From contig OY743169.1 of assembly GCA_963555705.1 (NCBI GenBank), positions 9,548,014 to 9,612,013 of the forward strand: a stretch of 64,000 nucleotides of DNA. The letters are read 5' to 3'. The notes beneath the pieces were generated by a model. That model searched no databases, was not told the DNA's origin, and saw nothing but the letters and a program-made list of their open reading frames with translations. Position numbers and translations under genes: made by a program. Shown one piece after another: positions 1 through 12,303 of the stretch; the first letter of the stretch is position 1, and each line of letters opens with the position of its first letter. Origin of the DNA: Ligustrum vulgare. Taxonomy: Eukaryota; Streptophyta; Magnoliopsida; Lamiales; Oleaceae.

Positions 1-422
1 GAACAGAGACAAAATCCGTTCCACCATGTGATCGCTGGACCATCAACCACGCGATTGCGTGGTTCTCATTTTGGCTGGACTTCCAGGTCCGGTCCGGACC
101 AATTGGTGTGTCCAGTTTGTTTTTGGTCCGATTTTTGCACTTCTTGAATCGGTTCTCTATATTTTAGACCGATTCTTGTACTTTTTCAACTTTATATATA
201 ATTTGAACAACATTTCATAACAGCACATAACATTGTTAATTCATTGAATAAAAATTATTCTCTCTTCCAAATTTTACAAGAACAATATCCAAAAGTACAA
301 GCAAATAGTAGTAGTTATTAAAACTAGTTGAAATTCTCCCTACTTAAACAGATTTATCATACAATTGAGACTCCAATAAGTTTTCATCGAATCTTCTAAT
401 ATTCATGCATGCGTCCTGTAAA
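1..422. other. 3' flank of the NAC gene, no gene seen
   Basis: No coding region is visible. The first 200 bases contain repeated GGTCC/GGACC and 'accgattc'-type words, which resemble degenerate transposon-end sequence. The part next to position 422 should include the NAC 3' UTR. Confidence 0.4.
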
Positions 423-2835
423 TTAATATGTAGGCCAGTAGTTATCTAAGTCAGGACAATTTTCCATGCCCATAAACCTGTCATTCATAGCGTTTGCATT
501 ATTCATTTCCCCTCCATAGCCTGCAGCATCCGCCAGCATGGATGAGGTCATATCTTGTGGGTTCATTGGTGTCGCCAGAGGTGGTGGCCTTATGAATTGT
601 TGCTGCGTAGGGGCGGCTCCACCGCCTAGTTTCAGATTCAATCCAGAAATGGTGAAAGTGCCTGCTTCTCCTTCTCCTCCTCCGCCCCCCACGACGCCGT
701 AGTTTATGTGTTGTGGGATTTGCACGCTCATGCTAGTTGAACCACCGGATCTAAAAACTTTATTATATTCATGTAGTTCTGCCGGTGTCATATAGTTTCG
801 TCCCGGAAACTGGAAATTATCAGGCTGGATCATTTGTGAGGACATGGAAATTTGGCTTAAATCGAGATTATTATAAGTGTAGGGATTCACAACTCTTGAA
901 TGGTTTGAAGGGTACTTTTTCCCTGCAGCACTTTTCTGGACCACACGGCACACCACCCATTCATCTTGCTGAAAAAAATTAGGTCAAGCTTTATTGAAAC
1001 AAGAAGCACAACTGCACAAGACACGACACACATATATATATAGAAATATAAAATGCTTTTCAAAGCTTTGTCAATTTTTTTTTTTCATTAAGCCTGTAAG
1101 AATCCACACCCCAATTAATTAAATGGTTGCTTTACCAATAAATAGCCCGATCAACAAAATTATTTTCAAGTTAATTTGTTCAATAGAACCCTTAATTACG
1201 GAAAAATAATTCGAATAGCAAGCCGCATGATTTATTTTCTCAATATATAATATAATATATCTTATTTGAATCATAGGAGCTAGCAACCGTCGATAAGCTC
1301 ATATTGGTGACGTTATTGTCGCTGTGATCAAAGAAGCAGTACCAAATATGCCTTCCACAGAAAATTAACTCAAGATTGTAGCATTCTTAAGAAAAGGTTT
1401 AAGACATATCTTGTGGACTATATTACTTGTATAATTCAGATTTAGGTATAACAATATGGAATTTATTGGAAAAGTTAAAGAAACCCTATACAATAATTTT
1501 AAGATATATTCACAACAAAAATATTAATAAGATGAAAAATTTATGTATATGACATTCTAGAAACTAATACTTTAATCATATGCTTAAATATAAAAATGTT
1601 TAGCCATCATCTTTTCTTTTTAATGAAAAATATAGTCATCAAGATTCATCATAATTTTTATTTTTTAGAAAACATTTGTCATTGAAGCCAACTTTTAGTA
1701 AGACTGTTAATATGTATATAATTTTAGTTACATTCTAGCTAAATAGTTCGTAATTAACAACAATAATTTGTTAGGCAAGTAAAAACAGTTTATATATATT
1801 TACTACGTACCTTGCTTGTTCTATATGCGGATTTGGAATTTTGAACACGATATTCATGCATGACCCAGTTGGATTTCTCTCCTCTAGGAGCTCTTCCTTT
1901 GTAAAAAACTAATGTTTTCTTCATCCCCACTAACTCGGAGGTGTTGCTATTGAAGATCTCCTTGTCTTTTCCAGTGGTCTTCCAGTATCCAGTGTTCGTG
2001 GCGCGATTAGTTCTCACTCCCGTCGGATATTTTCGATCACGGAGGCTGAAAAAGTACCACTCTTTTTCTCCCATCTTTGCCTTCCCTAATTCTCAAGGAA
2101 AAAGATGAGAGTGAATTTTTTAAATTTTTTAATTTTTTTGGATAATTATAGGTGCTAGATGAGAAATTTTAGAGTTTGTTCAGAAATTTTGAATATTTGC
2201 TGGATCAACACTGCAAGAAATGACCATACGGTTGACTAATCATAAGTTTTTCAAAATCGTAAAATTTGAACCGAAAACATTATTACAAATTAAGGATTAC
2301 AAATTTACAAGTTATTCATGTTTAAACACGCTAAATTTCTAGTAATAATCCAAATTAATGAAGCTTTGGGGTTAAATTTGTATAATTTGAAAAATAATTT
2401 TATTTTTTACTTTTTACCAGTTCCCTATTCTAACTATGATCTATCTCATCAAAAACAGAAGATCTGTTCTTAAGTAACATGATAATTAATTTCAGCATCT
2501 TTAAGAAAACCCTAACTTTTCCATGCTCAGTACTTCTTTCGTGGCCAAACCCTATCTATATATTTACACAGAAATTACATAAAAAATGTATGTATGATCA
2601 TGCATTTATGTGTATATATAAAGATGCCATAGAAGCAAGAATTGAGGTTACAAAATATACCTGGAAGATCCCACGGCTCGCACTTGTTAAGATCAACATC
2701 TCCAATGGCTTTTCCTGTAAAATTTGCATCTGAGATCTTATTTACCAGATAATAAGTGATGAGTTCTTCATCTGTAGGATGAAATCGAAACCCCGGTGGC
2801 ATAGTTTCCTCTTTCATTTCAGCTGATCCTTCCAT
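423..2835 (-). CDS. NAC-domain transcription factor (NAM/CUC-like), three exons
   Basis: Plant-specific DNA-binding transcription factor, expected in the nucleus. Exons on the minus strand are 2835-2661, 2085-1811 and 968-423, joined across GT-AG introns of 575 and 842 nt. The frame is kept at both junctions and gives about 331 residues. The start is the ATG at 2835, followed by [10 protein letters not shown]. The NAC domain spans about residues 13-163: [14 protein letters not shown] (subdomain A), [19 protein letters not shown] (B), [14 protein letters not shown] and [12 protein letters not shown] (C), [15 protein letters not shown] and WVMHEYR (D), [12 protein letters not shown] (E). The C-terminal half is low-complexity, with a Gly-rich run and Pro/Met/Asn-rich stretches ending in DNYWPTY, as expected for a variable activation region. 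Two introns at these domain positions are the usual NAC layout. The closest family feel is NAM/CUC/ORE1, but I cannot fix the orthologue, so no symbol is given. I did not see a miR164-like target site in the last exon. Confidence 0.93.
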
Positions 2836-4767
2836 TGCTAGCTAGCTACTTATAAATGGCCGGGTCGTTTTCTAGTTCAATGTGGTCTTTCAAACGTTGC
2901 TAAATGCTAAACACTCCAAGAATTAATTGACATGCAAAAGAAAACCCTAAAATTCTCAAAATTGTGCAGAAATAAAGAGAAGAGAGAGAAACAAAAACTT
3001 GAGATCTATCTTAATTTATTTTCCAAGAAACTGAGAAATTTTGCTTACGTGCATGAAGGATTAAAGGGCTTTTGAGAGTGTAATTTTCACATGATTCGTA
3101 AACAAGACAAGATGATAAAAATGGATTTGGGTTTGCTTGATGTGAGCAAGAAATGGGAATTTAAATGGGAAAGAAGGAGATGAAAGGAGGATCTCACCTA
3201 CTATGGGTCTTAAGATACACGGTTCTAGATCATTACCTTGGCTGCTATATATTTAGATTTGTATTGAAAAGTCTTTCAAGAAATAATTGTTCGTGTAAAT
3301 GACAGTCTTGCCCGCACGTAAACGACACTGCTATTTCTATTATAAATATATTTTCCAATTTTTAAACTAATTTTATTATAAAACTATTGTTTTTCTTGAT
3401 TTACAGTAAATATTGTTAAATATATATATCAAGAATTTTTTTATTATTGTTAATTTTGTACAAAGTAGATTTACACAATGTTTCAATACGTACTGTAATA
3501 TGGAAGACTAGTACTTTTCTAAGTATTTTTAATTTTACAAATTTCATTGGGTGGTTTCATAACTCTGAACTTATTTTTTGCTTCAAGTTATTCAATTCAT
3601 GTATAGTTCAGTGACAGTATGACGAGAAGCTATTTCTCTCATAACAAAGGGACCAAAATCTCCCATCATGTTCTACGCCGGATTTATAGGTTGGTGCGTC
3701 ATTATTCAATATCGATATCTATATCGGAAATCCATATTTCACAAGATTTAATTTCAAGGGAAGAATAATTTCAAAGAGAGCCGGAATATTATTCACGCTT
3801 GCTAATGATCATAATATTGATGAGGGAAAAATATTGTTTAGAATAATAATGACTACTTTGAAATACTTCATGTTGATTTGGATGTATGGTGTGGTTCTGT
3901 GGACTTGAAATGTGGTAAGCTTAACTATTTAAATCCTATATGTCAGCAAGCTTGATATATGCAAGTAATCAATTTTTTTTCCCCACTTTTCCTTTCGAGT
4001 TTAAATTATTTTCTTTTAAGTATTTGATCTCTCTAAAAAAAATGGAATTATACATTACTTAATTAAGGACTTCTTAATGCCCGTACGTGTTAGTGAGACT
4101 ACAAAATGCTAAGAACTGCTAGTTTTTTAGGTTACAAAATTTGTCTATTTTGATTATTGTAGAAGATAAATCTTTTCAGTGTTTTTTGAGCAGAAATTAA
4201 ATGAAGTTCACAAAGAATTTGATTTATTTTTAATTCTAGCAATGCTCTGGTCAAGTCTCAAGCTGAAAAATTACTGTTAATAATTGTTCTTTAAACTCAG
4301 TTTTAAAAATTACATGCCAAACATGCATTCTCCAATTCTTGTCTCAAATTAGATCCAGGTTAAAAAAAAAAAAAAATTAAACGTTAAAACTTCAATAAAA
4401 ATATGTTTATATAACAAAGAATGTTAAATGTTTGTGCGTGATTTTGTACAAAACAATTAAGTGAAATACTCAAATGAATGTGTAGGAACAATTCTTTCGA
4501 GTCAAAATCCCAAAAATGGGCAATTAAAAATAAAGTCGTTGTCTTCAAGGGGCTCAAGCCCACAATTACAAGAAAGTAAATTATTGTGAAAAAATAAATA
4601 AAGATAAAGGAATTTACATTCTCTTTTTCCAGTGACTTGTATGTTGGTCCTTTTAAATGTCTTGATTTCTTATTTTTATACACCTTGTAACCGCATATCT
4701 GAAACTTTGCTTGATCTTGTAACCGTCATGTTCTTATTTGAGTGATCTCATTACTTGCACTTTCTGA
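2836..4767. other. Intergenic, upstream of the NAC gene
   Basis: AT-rich and without a convincing ORF. The part near 2,836-3,300 should hold the NAC 5' UTR and promoter. A TATA-like string reading TAAATATATAG on the minus strand lies at about 3246-3256, roughly 410 bases before the start codon; this is only a weak promoter candidate. Short minus-strand ORFs around 4,384-4,683 have no recognisable content. Confidence 0.4.
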
Positions 4768-4772
4768 GAAAC

Positions 4773-5196
4773 TATTGAATGATAAATTTGATTTGATCCA
4801 AGAACTATTGGGTTTAAGATAAGTATCCAATTAATAAGTCCATTAGGCCCAATTTCTTGAAGCATATTCTATATAAATCTTAAGAAAATATCATGATATT
4901 TTGTAGAGATGTTTTGTGGAGAGATTTCTGGAGTAGTAGATATTTTATGGTGATATTCTAGATAAGTAGATATTTTAGAAGATAATTCTAGAGATGTAAT
5001 TGTAACCATTAGATTAAACATGTGGTGGCATGATCCTGGCAGTTGATTAAGGAAGTGCTACTACTATAAACAGGGGAGAGTTCTATCATTCTGTATTAAG
5101 TCAAGTAATAAATTATCCTCTTTCATCAAGTTCTATAACTTTCATATCTTCCCTTTTAATCTGCTCTAGCCTTCCTTAAATATCTTTATTCCAACA
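4773..5196 (+). repeat. 5' LTR of copia-1
   Basis: About 424 bp, paired with 9277-9694. It ends in CCAACA and is followed after three bases by the primer-binding site. Confidence 0.9.
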
Positions 5197-5199
5197 AAT

Positions 5200-5211
5200 T
5201 GGTATCACAGC
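5200..5211 (+). other. Primer-binding site of copia-1 (iMet type)
   Basis: TGGTATCACAGC differs at one base from TGGTATCAGAGC, the usual complement of the plant initiator-Met tRNA 3' end, and sits just inside the 5' LTR. Confidence 0.8.
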
Positions 5212-5238
5212 AAGGTTTCAAGAGAAGTTCTTCTAAAG

Positions 5239-6125
5239 TCATGACTAGCAGTGTTATGGCATCCTTCCAAGTTCCATCATTAAAGGGAAGCAACTACGAC
5301 AATTGGAGTATCAAGATGAAGGCTCTTCTTGGAGCACATGGCGTTTAGGAGATTGTGGAGAAAGGCTACAATGAACCACATGATGAAGCATCATTATCCC
5401 AACCACCAAAAGATAGTTTAAAGGATTCAAGAAAGAGAGACAAGAAAGCTGTCTTCCTCATCTATCGAGCATTAGATGATGATGGGTTCGAGAAAATTTC
5501 CAATGCGACATCCTCAAAGGAAGCATGAGAGAATCTTCATATCTCCTATAAAGGAGAAGAGAAAGTGAAAAATGTACGTCTCCAAACTTTAAGAGGAGAG
5601 TATGAATCATTGTATATGAAAGAAGCCGAATGTATCTCCGATTATTTTTCAAGAGTTTTGGCCATTTCAAATCAATTAAAAAGAAATGGTGAGAAGTTAG
5701 AGATGTAAGAATTATAGAAAATATACTTCAATCATTGGATACAAAGTTCGAGCACATTGTTGTGACAATTAAAGAAACTAAAGACTTGGAGGAAACGACC
5801 ATCGAGCAACTCCATGTATTGCTGCAAGCTTACGAAGAGAAGCATAAGAAGAAGCAAGGAATCACCGAGCAACTCTTCAAGATGCAAATAAAGGAGAATG
5901 GAAAAGATAGAGGCAATGAAAGAATCCGCCAATGCGGTCGAGGCTGAGGTCGAGGATGAGGTGGCAGTCATGGTCGTGGTTGGAATTTCACCAACAAAAA
6001 TTATTAGAGAGGAGAAAGCTCAACAAGAGGACATGGAAGAGGACAATCAAACTCAAGGTACGAAATATATCAAGTTCAATGTTATAATTTCCAAAAGTTT
6101 GGACACTATGCTTTAGAATGTAGGT
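5239..6125 (+). pseudogene. copia-1 gag remnant
   Basis: Begins at an ATG followed by [18 protein letters not shown], the same Gag start as in the related minus-strand element near 40,155. In-frame stops replace tryptophan near 5,347 (GV*EIVEKGY) and 5,526, and another stop follows KRNGEKLEM near 5,707. The zinc knuckle near 6,080-6,120 reads CYNFQKFGHYALEC, so the second cysteine of the CX2CX4HX4C motif is lost. It cannot make a working Gag. Confidence 0.85.
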
Positions 6126-6163
6126 CTACTACCAATAACAAAGTAGAAGAGAAGGCTAACTAT

Positions 6164-9100
6164 GTGGAAGAAAAGTTCGAGGAAATTGGAACGCTACTAT
6201 TAGCACGCAAAGAAAATGAAGGAGGACAAGAAAATACATGGTACCTTGATAGCGGAGAAAGCTATCATATGTGTGGAAGAAGAAACATATTTGCCGAGCT
6301 AGACGAATCAATAAGTGGCAATGTCTCATTCAAAGATGAATCTAAAGCTCCATTTAAGGAAAAAGATAATATTCTTATCCGTACTAAATATGGAAAACAT
6401 CAAATGATTTCAAGTGTCTACTATGCATCGAAAATGAAAAGCAACATTATAAGCCTAGGCCAACTATTAGAGAAAGGCTATAATTTTCACTCGAAAGATT
6501 ATGGTCTTTTTATAATAGATGACAGAGGAAAATTAATAATCAGAGTAAAAATGACGAAGAATAGATTATTTCCTTTGAACATTCAAAATGATGTTGCAAA
6601 ATGTTTAAAGGCTTGTGTAAAAGATATATCATGGTTATGTCATCTTCGATTTGGACATCTTAATTTTGGAGGACTTGAGCTACTATCTAAGAAGAACATG
6701 GTGAAGGGACTACCTCGTATCAATCATCTCGATCAACTTTGTGAAGGATGTTTGCTTGGAAAACAATTCAAGAATTTTTTTCCAAAAGAGTCAAACTCAA
6801 GAGCCCAGAAACCGCTCGAGCTTATACACACAGATGTTTGCGGTCCAATCAAACCAAGTTCCCTCGATAAAAGTAATTATTTTCTTCTCTTCATTGACAA
6901 TTTTTCAAGAAAGACATGAATATATTTTTTGAAGCAGAAATCAGAAGTATATGAAGTTTTCAAGAAGTTCAAAGCAGCTATTGAGAAAGAGATTGACAAC
7001 TAGATCAAGGTAATGAGATCAGATCGAGAAGGAGAATTCACTTCTAAGGTATTCCAAAAGTATTGTGAAGAAAATGGAATCCGGCGTCTTCTAACTGTTC
7101 CAAGATCCCCCCAACAAAATGGAGTAGCAGAAAGAAAGAATAGAACCATCCTCAACATAACACCAAGCATGCTCAAGAGCAAGAAAATGCTAAAGGAATT
7201 TTGGGCAGAAGTTGTTGCATGTGCAGTCTACTTGTCCAATCGATCTCCAACAAGAAGTGTGTGGGGGGAAAGACACCACAAGAAGCATGGAGTGGAAGAA
7301 AGCTTGGAATATCTCACATACGAGTATTTGGAAGTATTGCATACACACATGTACCAGACAAGACACGAAGAAAACTCGAAGATAAAAGTGATAAACTTAT
7401 CTTTATTGGCTATGATACACAAGCAAAGGGATATAAGCTTTATAATCCTGGAAATAAGAAAGTTGTCATTAGTCGAGATATCGAGTTCGATGAAGAAAGC
7501 ATTTGGGACTAGAACGTGCAAGAAGAAAACTACAGTTTCTTTCCCAATCTTGAAGAAGAGCATGAGAAGCAACAAGTAATGGAGCAAGTAACCGAAGAAC
7601 AAAGTACACCACCTACTTCGCCAACACTAACCGAAGAAAGAAACTCTCCACCATCTTTATTAAATGAAAGGAATGAGGAACGTGCAAGAAGTTTACAAGA
7701 TATATACAAGGTAACTAAAAGACTTAATAATCTTACTCTTTTCAATCTCTTTGCTGAATGTGAACCAGTGAAATTTGAAGAAGTTGTACAACAAAAGGAG
7801 TGGAGAATTGTAATGGATGAAGGAATCAGTTCCACCAAGAAAAATGATACATGAGAACTTGCATCCCTTCTGAAAGGTCACGAGGTGATTGGTCTAAAAT
7901 GGGTGTACAAGGCAAAGAAGAATGCAAATGGAGAGATTGAACGATACAAGGTAAGACTTGTGGCAAAAGGTTATAGTCAAAAGGCTGGGATCAACTACGA
8001 TAAGGTATCTGCTCCTGTTTCTCGCTTAGAAACTATAAGATTAATAATTTCTCTAGTTGCTCAAAATAGATGGAAGATCTATCAAATGGATGTAAAGTCT
8101 ACATTTTTTAATGGAGTTCTTGAACAAGATGTCTATATCGAGCAACCATTGGGCTATAAGGTGGAAGGACTAGAAGACAGTTTTAAAGCTAAAGAATGCA
8201 CTTTGTGGGTTAAAACAAGCGCATAAAGCATGGAATAGACGAATTGATATATACTTTCGTAAAAATAATTTTTCCAAATGCCCACATGAGCATGCAACTT
8301 ATGTTAAGAACAAATGTGGAGATATCTTAATTATGTGCTTGTATGTAGATGACTTCATTTTTACAGGGAATAAACAAAGCATGTTCGGAGAGTTCAAAAA
8401 AGTTATGACCAAGGAGTTCGAGATGACCGATATTAGACTCATGTCATATTCACTTGGTACAGAAGTAAAGTAGAAAGAAGATAGCGTGTTCATTTTGCAA
8501 GAAGGCTATGGAAAGGAGCTGCTTAAGAAGTTCAAGATGAAAGATTGCAAACCTGTAAACACACCAATGGAATGTAGAGTTAAGTTATCTAAGCGTGATG
8601 AAGGTGAACATGTTAATCCATCAACTTTCAGGAGTTTGATTGGAAGTCTGCGATACTTAACTTGTACAAGACCTAATATTCTCTTCTCCGTTGGGCTAGT
8701 TAGCCGTTACATCTCATCTTAAGGCAGCTAAGAGAATTCTTCGATATATCAAAGGTACAATCAATTTTGGACTATTATATACTCAATCCAATGATTATAG
8801 GCTCATTGGATATTGTGATAGTGACTGTGCAGGAGATGTTGATGATCGAAAAAGCACAACTAGTTTCATGTTTTTCATGGGAAATACTGCCTTCACATGG
8901 ATGTCAAAGAAGCAGCCAATTGTCACATTATCTACATGTGAATTTGAATATGTAGCTGTCACATTATGTGTGTCATGTGATTTGGCTAAAAAACCTCTTA
9001 AAGAAGTTGGGCATGTCTCAAAAGGAGCCAAATGAGGTAATGATCGACAACAAATCAGCAATGACCTTAGCAAATTATCCACTCTATCATGATCGGAGTA

Positions 9101-9237
9101 AACACATAGTTACACGCTATCACTATATAAGAGAGTGCATCACAACACAAAATGTGCAAATTAAGTACACAAAGTCTCAAGATCAAGTAGCTGATATCTT
9201 CACCAAATACTCAAGCAAGAAGACGTCATCAAGTTAG
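6164..9237 (+). pseudogene. copia-1 pol remnant (protease-integrase-RT-RNase H)
   Basis: Homology runs through several frames. The protease region has WYLDSGESYHMCG (DSG active site kept). The GAG-pre-integrase zinc region has HLRFGHL...CEGCLLGK. The integrase core has HTDVCGPI, then RSDREGEF, then PQQNGVAERKNRT. Reverse transcriptase starts at GLKWVYKAKKNANGEIERYK and continues with YQMDVKSTFFNGV. RNase H has DNKSAMTLA and a final DQVADIFTK. Breaks include a stop just after FSRKT (6,917), frame changes near 7,260 and 7,510, a stop near 7,852, stops near 8,224 and 8,472, and a frame change near 8,720. This is a dead copy. Confidence 0.88.
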
Positions 9238-9276
9238 GAAGCTTACTTGGAATGACAAATCAAGTTTAAGGGGGAG

Positions 9277-9694
9277 TGTTGAATGATAAACTTGATTTGA
9301 TCCAAGAACTATTGGGTTCAAGATAAGTATCCAATTAATAAGTCCATTAGGCCCAATTTCTAGAAGCATGTACTAGATAAATCTTAAGAAAATATCATAA
9401 TATTTTGTAGAGATGTTTTGTGGAGAGATTTCTAGAATAGTTTATGGTAATATTTCTAGATGAGTAGATATTTTAGAAGATAATTCTAGAGATGTAACTG
9501 TAACCATTAGATTAAATATGTGGTGGCATGATCCTAGTCGTTGGTTAAGGAGGTACTACTGCTATAAATAGGGGAGAGTTCTATTATTTTGTATCAAGTC
9601 AAGTAATAAATTATCCTCTTCCATCAAGTTCTATAGCTTTCATATATTCCCTTTTAGTCTACTCTAACCTTCCTTAAACATCTTCATTCCAATA
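9277..9694 (+). repeat. 3' LTR of copia-1
   Basis: About 418 bp starting TGTTGAATGATAAACTTG directly after the polypurine tract, matching 4773-5196 along its length. Confidence 0.9.
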
Positions 9695-9699
9695 GAAAT

Positions 9700-10342
9700 A
9701 ACTGTCCAGCTTTGCTAATTTACTCAATGCATTGCCAATTTGCTCCACGTTCTTCTAGGACGTGTTGTGATGAAATTTCTTCCAAGACTCAATTTGCTCC
9801 TTTTCGTTCTCTTCGTCCGACTTGGCCGAATTCCTGCCTCACCTCTTGTTTGTTCTAGTTGGGTGCATTCGTTCTCTATTCCAGATGGCATATCTCATAA
9901 TGTTGATTACTTTAATGTTCAGTTATATATCCTTGATACCTTCACCTTTATTTTCTGGGCAGTTTTGTGTTTCAACAGTGAATGAATCAAAGTCATACAG
10001 AAGTAGGGCATTTAGGTTTCATCAATCAAAGTTAAATATGCACGTTGATAATTTTTATACGGTAAAAATAAAAGCTCCAATAAAATATATAAAAACCCTA
10101 ATAATTAGGTATTGGCTACAAATAAGACAAATTCACGTTGTACTATATAGATTGTAGACAACCACATGTAATCAATATTGCTACTTGTACATACATGGGT
10201 TACAAACTAGTGCACAAACATATGAGATATCCTGATATCTCTCGAGATATTCCTAAAAGGTGTTTAAAAGTGATAATTTACCAGTACACTAAAACAGAAT
10301 GCGCACATTTCTATTTGCTGGCTCCCATCTCAAATATTTGAA
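9700..10342. other. Intergenic
   Basis: No recognisable gene. Short ORFs here have no domain content. It lies between the copia-1 3' LTR and the 5' leader of the FRS-related locus. Confidence 0.4.
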
Positions 10343-11760
10343 TACCTACCTTCCTCATTCAGATAGCACTCCACTGAGAGCTCCGACAAAACGGCCGGCG
10401 ACCATGAAGGTAAGATCTGGTTCTTCTTCTTCATTTTCAATTTTTTAGTGGTCTTCTCCACCGCCTTTCTCCTTGGTCAAACACTAACATATTTGTCTTC
10501 ATTTAATTTTTGTTCCTCCATCATTGCCAGAAGACTGCACTTAAAGCTTAAGAAGAAGAAGCTCCACCGACGACCACCACAGTAAGATTATTTTTTGGGT
10601 CCTATTTTGTTTTTTGTACAAAAGTTTTTTTTTTTGTTGGGGTGTCTTCCATTACAATGCAGTGGGCTTATTAAAGTACTAAATCATTGTTGTAATTCTA
10701 TTAGAAAATGTGGAAATATGGACAGATTATGGAAGAATGTCATTAAATTCACACACATTGATATTGCCTTTTTTCCCCCCTCAAAGCTTCTGATTTTATT
10801 TATTTTTATTTTTTTTAAAATGTAGTCATGTAGTTTTTATTTATTGACTTGCTAATCTATATTTCAAAAATTTGTAGAGGAATGTCTACATTGTATTCAG
10901 ACGATGACAAATTAAACGTAAATGACTTAGCAGTGGATGATGAAGGGTATGTAGTAGTGGAAGCTTGTGATGAGGTGGATGAAGATGTGTTAGACAAATT
11001 CGGGGAGAGTTTGCCAACATTTGGGATGAAGTTTAGTACTGAGAAAGAAGTTTTTGAGTTTTACAAACAATATGCTTACCGTGTGAGTTTTCCCGTTAGG
11101 AAAAGAAGTTCGAGAAAAGGTGAAGATGGATTAATTAGGTATGTGTTGTATACATGTGCTAGAGAAGGCCGTAGAACTGGAATTACGAGTGGTTCTTTGA
11201 AGCCTCAACCAACAATTCAATCAGGTTGTCAAGCTAGGTTGTCTGCTATGGCTGAAATATCTGGAATGTGGGTTGTCACAAAAGTTGTTTTGGAGCATAA
11301 CCATCGAACTAGTCCTTCCAAATTAAGGTTGTATCGTTGTAATCGACAAATCAATGAACAAGTAAAGCGAAGGCTCGAGATCAACAATATTGCTGGTATT
11401 CAAATGCACAAAAGTTATCACTCTGCTGTAGTTGAGGCTGGAGGATACGAAGAAATGAGATTTATAGAGAAGGATTGTAGAAACTACATCGATAAGGTTA
11501 GGCATTCACATTTCACAGGATGCACCACCTTATCTTATTCTTACTCAAATGTCTTACCCACATCATGGTGCTACCCAGTGGGGGGCTATTCATCCACAAT
11601 TGGTGCTACCAGACCCGCATTATTGTATGAACATGGTCCCGCCATATCCGTACAATCAGCAATTGATGGCAATGTATGCACCTCCAACACGCCCGATAGA
11701 CGAAGAGTAGACTATCATCAACAGACTTTGATTTATTGTTATGAAATTGTATGGACCTGA
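10343..11760 (+). pseudogene. FAR1-type DNA-binding gene lacking the MULE core (truncated FRS paralogue)
   Basis: Paralogue of the FRS gene at 60,303-63,505. Putative 5' UTR pieces carry splice-like borders near 10,408 (ATGAAG|GTAAG) and 10,581 (ACA|GTAAG), and an acceptor TTTGTAG precedes the start ATG at 10,882 (MSTLYSDDDK). The FAR1 DNA-binding domain covers about residues 50-140, including FGMKFSTEKEVFEFYKQYAY, FPVRKRSSRK, SGCQARL and VVLEHNHRTSPSK. Homology stops at NYIDKV (about 11,499). The next 22 bases (gttagg...cacag) look like the paralogue's coding sequence joined to the 3' end of its last intron, followed by a last exon starting GATGCACCACC. Because 22 is not a multiple of three, the reading frame runs into an unrelated tail ending at 11,760. 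The expected Pro/Tyr-rich C-terminus is visible in another frame to a stop at 11,708-11,710. It could still yield a DNA-binding-only protein, as in the FRF subgroup, but I favour a deletion derivative. Confidence 0.8.
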
Positions 11761-12094
11761 AGACATTGAAATTTAAATTTTACTTGGGCACTTGACCTTT
11801 TACTCTATTCTCTCTAACCAAGTCTAATGTATATTTTTTCTTCTCATTTACTGTCAATCTTGGACTAAAGTGATTCTAATGCATGAATAAAGCAATCAAT
11901 GTCAACTCAATTGCTGATGGTATTTTATTTCTCATCAACAATGCATCCAAAACCAAAAACCAAAATGACAATGTTATAATGCAAGATAATAAACAAGAAA
12001 CAATGCCAAAACTCCATGAGTCAACCATATTTAACAAACCTCAGTTCAAAACAAAAGTTAATATTCGGATTAGTAATACAAATGATAAATAAAA
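11761..12094. other. 3' flank of the truncated FRS copy
   Basis: AT-rich. A 69-codon plus-strand ORF at 11,883-12,092 is Asn/Lys-rich without recognisable motifs, so I do not call it a gene. Confidence 0.4.
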
Positions 12095-12303
12095 TTACAT
12101 TTTTCCTTTCTCCTGGCTAACTGTGAATTTAACCGACAACTTCAAGTCTCTCTCTTCTATGATGTTAGCAAACATTTCTAGTATACGAGCAAGTTTGGTA
12201 CTCTCTTCGACTGCCTCTTCTTTATGCACAGAAGTCACAGTAGATTCCCCAACATTGGTGACAGACAGTGTGGTTCCCTTATCCCACTTGTAGTACCCAC
12301 AAC
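12095..12303 (-). CDS. Possible 3' exon of a GRF-type zinc-finger-like gene (partial)
   Basis: On the minus strand a good acceptor (CCATTTCAG) opens an exon reading GCGYYKWDKGTT, then about 50 residues with an acidic/helical stretch (HKEEAVEESTKLARILEMF) and a stop at 12,095. Cys-Gly-aromatic-aromatic-Lys-Trp resembles the last part of the plant GRF-type zinc finger (C-x-F/Y-F/Y-x-W), after which these proteins usually continue as a short helix. I could not find the matching upstream exon with the first zinc ligands. A Phe/Leu-rich minus ORF at 12,858-13,181 might be a first exon but has no motif. It may be a gene fragment. Confidence 0.33.

Larger units (their letters stand above)
4773..9694 (+). 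mobile_element. Ty1/copia LTR retrotransposon, copia-1 (decayed)
   Basis: Complete but degenerate element of about 4.9 kb. It has LTRs at 4773-5196 and 9277-9694, an iMet-type primer-binding site directly after the 5' LTR, and a polypurine tract (AAGTTTAAGGGGGAG) directly before the 3' LTR. Flanking bases GAAAC (4768-4772) and GAAAT (9695-9699) are a TSD with one mismatch. The 5' LTR start reads TA instead of TG and the 3' LTR ends TA instead of CA, both typical of age. The internal order protease, integrase, reverse transcriptase, RNase H assigns it to Ty1/copia. It belongs to the same family as the element at 34,076-40,616: the LTR termini and gag text are nearly the same. Confidence 0.93.
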
